A stretch of 6,291 bases of DNA from Deltaproteobacteria bacterium. Its GTDB lineage: Bacteria; Bdellovibrionota; FAC87; UBA2466. The position numbers were made by a program, and so were the translations under genes. A model generated the notes under the pieces. That model saw nothing but the letters and a program-made list of their open reading frames with translations. It made no database searches and had not been told where the DNA came from. Below, in pieces: positions 1 through 4,991 of the stretch (position 1 is its first letter; every line of letters starts with the position of its first letter). Where the stretch lies: NCBI GenBank assembly GCA_013205415.1, contig JABMMY010000076.1, positions 1 through 6,291 of the forward strand, given 5' to 3'.

Positions 1-259
1 CACCAGCATCGTCACTGGTTTTGCTTGCAACTTCCTTCACCATTTGCGCGCCCATATTTTCGAACTTATTTTCAAGTTCAATCTCTTTCGCAACAGTCAC
101 ACCATCTTTTGTGATTGTGGGAGCACCAAAAGATTTTTCAATGATGACATTACGGCCTCTGGGTCCAAGTGTTACTTTAACTGCTTCGGCAAGAACGTTA
201 ACCCCTTTAAGTATCGCCGATCGAGCTTCTTCTCTAAAACGTAATTCTTTTGCTGACAT
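1..259 (-). CDS. groEL: Chaperonin GroEL (Hsp60), N-terminal 86 residues, cut by window edge
   Basis: This is the start of the large chaperonin subunit, which forms the double-ring ATP-driven folding chamber in the cytoplasm and works with GroES. Translating the minus strand from the ATG at 259 gives a protein beginning MSAKELRFREEARSAILKGV. It carries the family's nucleotide-pocket segment VTLGPRGRN (about residues 30-38), then SFGAPTITKDGVTV (about 43-56) and ENKFENMGAQMVKEVASKT (about 62-80). The DGTTT ATP/Mg motif should follow at once but lies beyond the window. The start is supported by AAGGAG at 267-272, seven bases before the ATG. The gene begins 22 bp after the groES stop, the classic groESL operon order, so it probably shares the groES promoter. 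There is no frameshift in the visible part. Identification is very secure; about 460 residues are missing at the left edge. Confidence 0.97.
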   Translation of the reverse strand, partial: MSAKELRFREEARSAILKGVNVLAEAVKVTLGPRGRNVIIEKSFGAPTITKDGVTVAKEIELENKFENMGAQMVKEVASKTSDDAG

Positions 260-281
260 AAATAATCTCCTTTTTTGAAAT

Positions 282-572
282 TTATTTTACTACAATCCCT
301 AAAATATCTTCTTCTTTCATCATAAGATATTCTGTTCCATCGATTTTAATCTCTGTTCCAGAATACTTACCGAAAAGAACACGGTCGCCTTTTTTTACTT
401 CTAGAGGAGCTTTTTTTCCATCCTCAAGAACTTTTCCAGCTCCCACTGCGATAACCTCACCTTGTTGTGGTTTTTCTTTCGCATTATCAGGAATAATAAT
501 TCCACCTTTAGTACGCTCTTCTTCTTCAAAACGCTTCACGATTAAACGATCGTGTAAGGGACGAATATTCAT
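282..572 (-). CDS. groES: Co-chaperonin GroES (Hsp10)
   Basis: This 96-residue protein matches the usual GroES length. GroES forms the seven-membered cap that closes the GroEL chamber. Visible family features are the N-terminal NIRPLHDRLIVKR (residues 2-14), the mobile loop with its GroEL-contacting hydrophobic triplet GGIIIP (23-28), the roof-loop region, and the C-terminal GTEIKIDGTEYLMMKEEDI strand region. The start ATG at 572 has AAGGAGG seven bases upstream (580-586). It is the first gene of the groESL pair and lies 165 bp downstream of the fmdB-type gene on the same strand. A promoter-like sequence and a leader hairpin in that gap suggest independent, heat-inducible transcription. Nothing is unusual in the protein itself. 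Confidence 0.98.
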   Translation of the reverse strand: MNIRPLHDRLIVKRFEEEERTKGGIIIPDNAKEKPQQGEVIAVGAGKVLEDGKKAPLEVKKGDRVLFGKYSGTEIKIDGTEYLMMKEEDILGIVVK

Positions 573-599
573 ATTGTTTCCTCCTTGAAATAGCTTATC

Positions 600-621
600 G
601 GAAAATTGTTATACAATTTCC
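600..621 (-). promoter_or_regulatory. Inverted repeat / hairpin in the groES leader
   Basis: AAATTGT (603-609) and ACAATTT (613-619) form a perfect 7-bp inverted repeat around a 3-base centre. Flanking GG (600-601) and CC (620-621) extend the stem past one bulged A. It lies 28-49 bases upstream of the groES ATG and downstream of the predicted transcription start, so it would sit in the 5' untranslated region. It has no T-run and does not match CIRCE (TTAGCACTC-N9-GAGTGCTAA). It could stabilise the mRNA, be a weak RNA thermosensor, or be an operator for an unknown repressor. The symmetry is seen directly; the function is inference. Confidence 0.5.
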
Positions 622-653
622 TTCGTTTCACCCAATTAAAAACGAACGGTCAA

Positions 654-682
654 ATATTGGGGGGCTTGACCTAAAAGTCAAG
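654..682 (-). promoter_or_regulatory. groESL promoter, sigma-32-like overlapping sigma-70-like
   Basis: Read on the minus strand, CTTGAC (677-682) is followed after 14 bases by CCCCAATAT (654-662). This resembles the sigma-32 heat-shock pattern CTTGAAA / CCCCATNT. The same stretch also reads as TTGACT-N17-AATATT, a sigma-70-type promoter with a good -35 and a 4/6 match at -10. The predicted transcription start is near 645-650, giving a leader of roughly 75 bases. The -35 is one half of a perfect dyad, CTTGAC (665-670) / GTCAAG (677-682), so a regulator could bind across the spacer. No CIRCE element is present. The assignment rests on pattern matching only. Confidence 0.6.
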
Positions 683-737
683 GCAACTAAGGTGGGTGTA
701 ATTAAAAAAAATAGAAATATTAAATGTTTAGCAGAAA

Positions 738-1082
738 TTAATTTATAGAGGATGCTGGTTTTGCAACGGTACTAGTGGTTTGTTTGGATGGTTCGGTAGT
801 GGGTGTAGTGCTAGCATTAATTTTTTCTGTAGTTGGAGAGCAAGTGTCACTTGGGGAAGATACAGATTTTTCTCCTGTGTTTTGTGAATTAGTGCTGGGA
901 GCAGCTTTTTTGTAGTCACTCGCATACCAACCCGTACCCTTAAGTTGAAAGCTACCTAACGACATGAGTTTCTTGACAGATTTCCCACACTCAGGGCAAG
1001 TTTTTAGAGGGTCGTCTGAAAATTTCTGAATAATTTCAATTATTTTTTCACAACTCACACATTCATATTCATATAACGGCAT
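738..1082 (-). CDS. FmdB-family zinc-ribbon protein
   Basis: This 114-residue protein belongs to the FmdB/CxxC_CxxC_SSSS small zinc-ribbon family. The name comes from a putative regulator of formamidase genes; the function of most members is unknown. It begins MPLYEYECVSC and has two cysteine pairs, C8/C11 and C29/C32, which should bind one zinc ion. The typical tail of the conserved part follows: KGTGWYASDY (residues 48-57). The remainder (about 58-114) is low complexity, with 24 Ser/Thr among residues 63-114, several Pro, and one extra Cys (C81). It is probably disordered, and a Ser-rich tail is usual in this family. GAGG at 1089-1092 lies six bases before the ATG. The gene is upstream of groES on the same strand and divergent from dnaK, so read-through into groESL is possible. 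No hairpin terminator follows its stop, only an eight-base T-run on the coding strand (704-711). Confidence 0.88.
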   Translation of the reverse strand: MPLYEYECVSCEKIIEIIQKFSDDPLKTCPECGKSVKKLMSLGSFQLKGTGWYASDYKKAAPSTNSQNTGEKSVSSPSDTCSPTTEKINASTTPTTEPSKQTTSTVAKPASSIN

Positions 1083-1128
1083 TAGTTACCTCTTTGATAT
1101 ATGTGTAACTTGCTAATTTTTCAATAAG

Positions 1129-1156
1129 AGTCAAGCCTGAATCTTTTAAGTTGACT
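1129..1156. repeat. Inverted repeat AGTCAA / TTGACT between fmdB and dnaK
   Basis: AGTCAA (1129-1134) and TTGACT (1151-1156) are perfect inverted copies 16 bases apart in the divergent intergenic region. The right copy is the best -35 for dnaK. The left copy reads CTTGACT on the minus strand, toward the fmdB-type gene, and its context G-x-CTTGACT-x-TTA is shared with the groES -35 region. No convincing -10 follows the left copy. The pair may simply be back-to-back -35 elements, or it may be a shared binding site. Six-base arms are short, so chance cannot be excluded. Confidence 0.35.
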
Positions 1157-1180
1157 TAAAAAAAACCGAACACATATTAG
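1150..1180 (+). promoter_or_regulatory. Probable dnaK promoter
   Basis: TTGACT (1151-1156) is a 5/6 match to the -35 consensus. Possible -10 elements are CATATT (1173-1178, spacer 16) and TATTAG (1175-1180, spacer 18), each 4/6. The same region can be read as a degenerate sigma-32 site: GTTGACT (1150-1156), 13 bases, then ACACATAT (1170-1177), compared with CTTGAAA / CCCCATNT. The start of transcription would fall near 1183-1187, giving a leader of about 88 bases. It is weaker than the groES promoter as a sigma-32 match. Confidence 0.45.
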
Positions 1181-1201
1181 CCCTGGTATCGGTAAAAAAG
1201 T

Positions 1202-1248
1202 TTCACTAAAACAGCTTCGAAAAGCTCTGTGAGTTAGTGAGTAAGCTG
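1202..1248 (+). promoter_or_regulatory. Structured dnaK leader with two competing stem-loops
   Basis: TTCACTAA (1202-1209) can pair with TTAGTGAG (1234-1241, one G-U pair). Inside it, AGCTT (1213-1217) pairs with AAGCT (1222-1226) around a CGAA loop, or alternatively ACAG (1211-1214) with CTGT (1227-1230). The same left segment CAGCTT (1212-1217) is also a perfect complement of AAGCTG (1243-1248), which would break the first fold. The dnaK Shine-Dalgarno (1262-1267) starts 14 bases after the second partner and is not itself paired. The complementarity is seen directly; a regulatory or temperature-sensing role is inference. Confidence 0.4.
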
Positions 1249-1272
1249 GAAATATCAATTTAAGGAGAGAAT

Positions 1273-3177
1273 ATGGGTAAAATTATTGGAATCGATTTAG
1301 GAACAACAAATTCATGTGTATCTGTCATGGAAGGTGGCGATGTTAAAGTTATTGCTAATGAAGAGGGTGGGCGCACTACCCCATCCGTAGTTGCTTTCAC
1401 CAAAGATGGAGAGCGTTTAGTTGGAATGGTAGCTAAAAGACAGGCCATCACTAATGCTGAAAATACTATTTATTCTGTAAAACGCTTTATGGGACGTCGA
1501 TTTGAAGAGGTCACAGGGGAAACCCAATTAGTTCCTTATAAAGCCGTGAAAAATGGGAATGAAGTTGCTATTGATATTCGGGGCAAAAATTATTCAGCGC
1601 CAGAAATTTCAGCCTTAATTCTGCAAAAATTAAAAAAATGTGCTGAGGATTATTTGGGTCATGAAGTTAAAGAGGCAGTCGTTACAGTACCTGCCTACTT
1701 TAATGATGCCCAACGACAGGCCACTAAAGATGCTGGCCGCATCGCAGGTCTTGATGTTAAACGAATTATCAATGAGCCTACAGCTGCAGCATTAGCCTAT
1801 GGTCTAGATAAAAAGAAGGAAGAAAAAATAGCCGTTTATGATTTCGGTGGTGGGACTTTTGATATTTCTATTCTTGATGTGGGTGATAATGTTGTTGAAG
1901 TAAAATCCACCAATGGCGATACCCATTTGGGCGGTGACGACTTCGATCAGAGAATTATTCAATGGTTAATCACGGAGTTTAAAAAAGATCAGGGAATTGA
2001 TCTTAGTAAAGATAAAATGGCCTTGCAGCGGTTAAAAGAGGCTGGTGAAAAGGCTAAAATTGAGCTTTCTTCTGCTTTAGAAACGGACATTAACTTACCG
2101 TTCATTACAGCAGATGCCAGTGGTCCAAAACATCTACAAATTAAATTAAGTCGAGCCAAATTCGAGCAATTAATCGATGATTTAATTGCGAAATCAATTG
2201 AACCCTGTAAACAAGCCTTGAAGGATGCGGGTTTAACGGCTGCTGATATCAATGAAGTCGTTTTAGTAGGGGGATCGACACGTATTCCTAAAATTCAAGA
2301 AGCGGTAAAAAAGTTTTTTGGAAGAGAGCCCAATAAAAGTGTGAACCCAGATGAAGTTGTCGCTATTGGAGCTGCTATTCAAGGCGGAGTCCTTGCTGGA
2401 GAAGTTAAGGACCTGTTACTGCTAGATGTAACTCCACTCTCTCTTGGTATTGAAACTTTAGGGCATGTATTTACTAAACTTATTGAAAGAAACACAACTA
2501 TTCCTACTAAGAAAACCCAAGTTTTTTCAACTGCTGAAGATAATCAGACCACAGTTGAAATTCATGTGCTCCAAGGTGAGAGAGAGTTTGCTTACGACAA
2601 TCGAACTTTAGCTCGCTTTCAATTAAATGGAATGGTTGCGGCTCCTAGAGGGGTTCCTCAAGTAGAAGTCACCTTTGATATTGATGCCAATGGTATTGTT
2701 CATGCCGCAGCGAAGGATCTTGCCACTGGAAAAGAACATTCCATTAAGATCACGGCTAGTAGTGGTCTCAGTGAGAGTGATATTCAGAAAATGGTTAAAG
2801 ATGCAGAGTCTCATGCAGGAGAGGACAAAGAAAAAAGAGAGCGAGTTACACTGAAAAACAACTTGGATAATCTTGTTTATAACACTGAAAAACTTCTCAA
2901 AGAAAATGGCGATAAAGTGCCAGCTGATCTAAAAGGAGATATTGAAACGGCTACGAAAGACGGGCGTGAAGCGGTTGAGAAAGAGGACCATGCTAGTATG
3001 CAAGCCTGCTTTGATAAGCTGACCTCTTTATCTCATAAACTAGCTGAAGAGATGTATAAATCATCCTCTCAAGCCACTCCAAATGGGGATCCGGCACAGA
3101 ACGGAACAGAACCTTCTGCGGCAAAAAAAGAGGACGAACCTATTGAAGCAGAGTTCAGAGAAGAGAAAAACGATTAA
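1273..3177 (+). CDS. dnaK: Molecular chaperone DnaK (Hsp70)
   Basis: This is a complete 634-residue Hsp70, close to the roughly 638 residues usual in proteobacteria. It is an ATP-driven cytoplasmic chaperone that binds exposed hydrophobic peptides with DnaJ and GrpE. In order, it shows phosphate-1 loop IGIDLGTTNS (5-14), catalytic K70, VPAYFNDAQRQAT (139-151), phosphate-2 DFGGGTFD (190-197) with T195 matching the known autophosphorylated Thr, GDTHLGGDDFD (215-225), adenosine motif LVGGSTRIPK (331-340), and linker KDLLLLDVTPLS (379-390). The substrate-binding beta domain follows to about 500, then the helical lid, then a polar tail rich in Ser/Pro/Glu ending near EAEFREEKND. AAGGAG (1262-1267) lies five bases before the ATG. 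dnaJ and grpE are not adjacent: eno follows after 124 bp to its likely ATG, and the fmdB/groESL genes diverge upstream. All key residues look intact. Confidence 0.98.
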   Translation: MGKIIGIDLGTTNSCVSVMEGGDVKVIANEEGGRTTPSVVAFTKDGERLVGMVAKRQAITNAENTIYSVKRFMGRRFEEVTGETQLVPYKAVKNGNEVAIDIRGKNYSAPEISALILQKLKKCAEDYLGHEVKEAVVTVPAYFNDAQRQATKDAGRIAGLDVKRIINEPTAAALAYGLDKKKEEKIAVYDFGGGTFDISILDVGDNVVEVKSTNGDTHLGGDDFDQRIIQWLITEFKKDQGIDLSKDKMALQRLKEAGEKAKIELSSALETDINLPFITADASGPKHLQIKLSRAKFEQLIDDLIAKSIEPCKQALKDAGLTAADINEVVLVGGSTRIPKIQEAVKKFFGREPNKSVNPDEVVAIGAAIQGGVLAGEVKDLLLLDVTPLSLGIETLGHVFTKLIERNTTIPTKKTQVFSTAEDNQTTVEIHVLQGEREFAYDNRTLARFQLNGMVAAPRGVPQVEVTFDIDANGIVHAAAKDLATGKEHSIKITASSGLSESDIQKMVKDAESHAGEDKEKRERVTLKNNLDNLVYNTEKLLKENGDKVPADLKGDIETATKDGREAVEKEDHASMQACFDKLTSLSHKLAEEMYKSSSQATPNGDPAQNGTEPSAAKKEDEPIEAEFREEKND

Positions 3178-3182
3178 TTAAT

Positions 3183-3214
3183 TCTTGTCGGTAACTTTAC
3201 CGGCTGAATCAAGA
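3183..3214 (+). promoter_or_regulatory. First stem-loop after dnaK
   Basis: Five bases after the dnaK stop, GTCGGTA (3187-3193) pairs with TACCGGC (3198-3204) around an ACTT loop, with one G-U pair. Outer segments TCTTG (3183-3187) and CAAGA (3210-3214) are also complementary and could extend the structure, with CTGAAT (3204-3209) left as an asymmetric bulge. There is no T-run, so it is not a standard intrinsic terminator. It could protect the dnaK mRNA 3' end or be the first part of an eno leader RNA. Confidence 0.45.
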
Positions 3215-3216
3215 TT

Positions 3217-3301
3217 AAAGCCCTCATTGGGTCCTATAAATAGAATTTTGCTCGACCAAAGAGCTGAGTTAGATTTAGGATACTCAATCGAGGGCTTTTT
3301 T
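3217..3301 (+). terminator. Long hairpin plus T-run that encloses the eno ribosome-binding site
   Basis: AAAGCCCTC (3217-3225) and GAGGGCTTT (3290-3298) form a perfect 9-bp stem. It is continued inward by ATTG (3226-3229) / CAAT (3285-3288) past one bulged C, then TCCTA (3232-3236) / TAGGA (3276-3280). A small inner hairpin GCTC / GAGC (3250-3253, 3261-3264) caps it. The right arm leads into TTTTTT (3296-3301), which abuts the eno ATG at 3302. The only Shine-Dalgarno-like sequence for eno, GAGGG (3290-3294), lies inside the stem. Folding could therefore both end transcription from dnaK and hide the eno ribosome-binding site. The structure is seen directly; attenuation is inference. Confidence 0.6.
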
Positions 3302-4624
3302 ATGTCTTATAAAATTTCGAAAATTCACGGGCGAGAAATTCTAGACTCCAGAGGAATTCCAACTATTGAAGTGGAAGTTACTTTAGGCGATGGAAGCTGG
3401 GGGAGGGCCATGGTTCCATCGGGAGCATCAAAGGGGGAGCATGAGGCCTTGGAACTTCGAGATAGAGATCCTAAAAGATTTCTGGGAAAAGGAACTTTAA
3501 AGGCTGTAAAAAATGTGAACCATATTTTGGCGAAACTTCTGGAAGGAAAAACTTTTGCAGGTGTTAGAGAGCTAGATGAAGCTACGCTTGAAGCAGATGG
3601 AACGGAACAGAAAGAAAAACTGGGGGCGAATGCTCTACTGGGAGTTTCATTGGCATTTGTTCATGCCGTTGCAGCCCATCAAAAAAGACCCCTGTTTTTT
3701 GTGATTAATGAAATGTTAGGACTCACTGAGAAGGAGATGAAATTACCCGTTCCCCTAATGAATATATTAAATGGTGGAGTTCACGCTAATAATGGTTTGG
3801 AAATTCAAGAGTTCATGATTGTGCCCCATGGTTTTGATAGTTTTCATGAAGCATTAAGAGGTGGTTGTGAAGTGTTTCAACATTTAAAGCAAAAACTTCA
3901 CGACTCTCATTTTTCAACAGCAGTGGGAGATGAGGGGGGCTTTGCACCACGATTAAAAAATAATGAGGAGGCTTTGTCACTGATTGTCGAAGCTATTGAA
4001 AGGGCTGGGTATCAATTAGGAAAGCAAATTTCTTTAGCACTTGATGTCGCAGCCAGCTCTTTCTTTGATAAAAATACTCAGGAGTATTTACTGTCTTCTG
4101 AAGGAAAAAAATCTATGACTAGAGAAGAATTAATTGATTACTATGGACAGCTGCTTGAAAAATTTCCATTAGTAAGTATTGAAGATGGTTTAGATGAGAA
4201 TGATTGGATAGGTTGGAAACAATTAACGGATAGGTTTGGGAAACGTGTTCAATTGGTGGGAGATGATCTTTTTGTGACTCAGAAATCGAGAGTAGCGAAA
4301 GGGATCTCTGAGAACATAGCTAATTCAGTTCTTATCAAGGTAAATCAGGTGGGAACTCTTACGGAAACATTCGATACCATGCTCCTTTGCCAAAAAAACG
4401 GATATAGCTCAGTGGCTTCTCATCGCTCGGGAGAGACTGAAGATATTACAATTGCACATTTGGCAGTGGGAAGTGGTTGTGGACAGATTAAGACTGGATC
4501 TGTTTCAAGGTCGGAAAGAACGGCTAAATATAATGAGATTCTTAGAATTGAAGAATGGGCAAGAGATCACCAACAAGTGATTCCTTATGCAAATCTATTT
4601 AAAAGGTCATTGAGTTCTAAATAA
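3302..4624 (+). CDS. eno: Enolase (phosphopyruvate hydratase)
   Basis: Enolase interconverts 2-phosphoglycerate and phosphoenolpyruvate in glycolysis and gluconeogenesis, using two Mg ions. From the ATG at 3302 the protein has 440 residues, slightly longer than the usual 420-435. The frame stays open upstream to a TTG at 3185, but homology begins at MSYKISKIHGREILDSRG, so the downstream start is chosen; GAGGG (3290-3294) is seven bases before it. Conserved pieces are loop PSGAS (39-43), NGGVHANN with its active-site His, QEFMI, VGDEGG, metal ligands in LALDVAAS, SIEDGL and VGDDLF, the catalytic Lys in LIKVNQ, SHRSGETED and GQIKTGS. The protein should therefore be active. Two residues are odd: I19 replaces Asn in the usual DSRGNPT, and K44 replaces Thr in SGASTG. 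It follows dnaK after a structured gap and converges with the DUF962-type gene, stops 12 bp apart. Confidence 0.96.
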   Translation: MSYKISKIHGREILDSRGIPTIEVEVTLGDGSWGRAMVPSGASKGEHEALELRDRDPKRFLGKGTLKAVKNVNHILAKLLEGKTFAGVRELDEATLEADGTEQKEKLGANALLGVSLAFVHAVAAHQKRPLFFVINEMLGLTEKEMKLPVPLMNILNGGVHANNGLEIQEFMIVPHGFDSFHEALRGGCEVFQHLKQKLHDSHFSTAVGDEGGFAPRLKNNEEALSLIVEAIERAGYQLGKQISLALDVAASSFFDKNTQEYLLSSEGKKSMTREELIDYYGQLLEKFPLVSIEDGLDENDWIGWKQLTDRFGKRVQLVGDDLFVTQKSRVAKGISENIANSVLIKVNQVGTLTETFDTMLLCQKNGYSSVASHRSGETEDITIAHLAVGSGCGQIKTGSVSRSERTAKYNEILRIEEWARDHQQVIPYANLFKRSLSSK

Positions 4625-4636
4625 AGAGGGTTGAGA

Positions 4637-4939
4637 TTAAAGTTTTCCGCGTAATACTAAGCTAGCCATTTTAAAATCTGAGATAAAAGACCACCATGGG
4701 TATTGCCACGCCGCGGGACGATTTTTTTCAATAAAAAAGTGAGAAATCCAAGCGAAAGTATAACCTGCGATTGGAGCTAAGAATAGGTAACTAAATTTTA
4801 GAAAACAACAACTCAAGGTCAAAATTAGGATTCCAACTAAGAGTCCCACGACATGCAACAATCTTGTACCCCGTTTAGAATGTAGTGTTAGATAATAAGG
4901 CCAAAACTCTTGATAAGAATTAAAAACGATCTTGTTCAT
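4637..4939 (-). CDS. DUF962 / Mpo1-like small membrane protein
   Basis: This 100-residue protein resembles the DUF962 family. The yeast member, Mpo1, is an iron-dependent dioxygenase in 2-hydroxy fatty acid breakdown; bacterial members are mostly uncharacterised. Visible family features are an N-terminal FWPYYLTLHS (12-21), RLLHVVG (26-32) at the start of a hydrophobic segment (about 28-47), a second hydrophobic segment (about 49-69), and the signature AWISHFFIEKNRPAAWQYP (63-81), followed by WWSFISDFKM. Candidate metal ligands by analogy are H20, H29 and H67. The two hydrophobic stretches suggest an integral inner-membrane protein. No clear Shine-Dalgarno sequence precedes the ATG, but family homology starts within about 10 residues of it, so the start is reasonable. 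The gene converges with eno and diverges from the TPR gene. No terminator is visible between it and eno. The lipid-oxidation role is inference from the yeast homologue. Confidence 0.82.
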   Translation of the reverse strand: MNKIVFNSYQEFWPYYLTLHSKRGTRLLHVVGLLVGILILTLSCCFLKFSYLFLAPIAGYTFAWISHFFIEKNRPAAWQYPWWSFISDFKMASLVLRGKL

Positions 4940-4956
4940 AGTGTGAGGATACCCTA

Positions 4957-4985
4957 TTGCGTGGTTTTAGAATAGAGGGCACAAT
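4957..4985 (+). promoter_or_regulatory. Possible promoter for the TPR/HExxH gene pair
   Basis: TTGCGT (4957-4962), 17 bases, then CACAAT (4980-4985) is a weak sigma-70-like pair (3/6 and 4/6). TAGAAT (4968-4973) is a better isolated -10 but lacks a matching -35. Either would start transcription at about 4980-4992, which would favour the second ATG (5010) of the TPR gene. Evidence is weak and based only on consensus matching in a 52-bp divergent gap. Confidence 0.25.
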
Positions 4986-4991
4986 AATCTG

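Noticed and set aside
21..278. Open frames on the plus strand across groEL/groES
   Set aside because: They are antisense to the clear groEL coding frame and show no recognisable protein features.
573..737. CIRCE (HrcA) operator upstream of groES
   Set aside because: No TTAGCACTC / GAGTGCTAA sequence or close variant is present; the dyads found there have different sequence and spacing.
743..925. Second minus-strand frame inside the zinc-ribbon gene
   Set aside because: It is an out-of-frame reading of the Ser/Thr-rich tail of the FmdB-type gene.
1083..1126. Promoter TTGAAA-N17-TATATC for the fmdB-type gene (minus strand)
   Set aside because: The matches are fair, but transcription would start at or inside the Shine-Dalgarno sequence, about seven bases before the ATG, so it would not support normal translation.
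1260..2814. Minus-strand open frames inside dnaK
   Set aside because: dnaK is a complete, strongly conserved gene on the plus strand; these frames are shadows.
3185..3301. Possible 39-residue N-terminal extension of enolase from a TTG start
   Set aside because: The stretch has no enolase homology, overlaps the leader hairpins, and the ATG at 3302 begins exactly where the family begins. An open run of 39 codons is not surprising by chance.
3178..3301. Fluoride (crcB) riboswitch upstream of eno
   Set aside because: The association with eno is known, but the conserved core bases and pseudoknot layout could not be recognised here; only generic stem-loops are visible.
4625..4636. Bidirectional terminator between eno and the DUF962-type gene
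   Set aside because: The 12-bp gap contains no inverted repeat or T-run on either strand.
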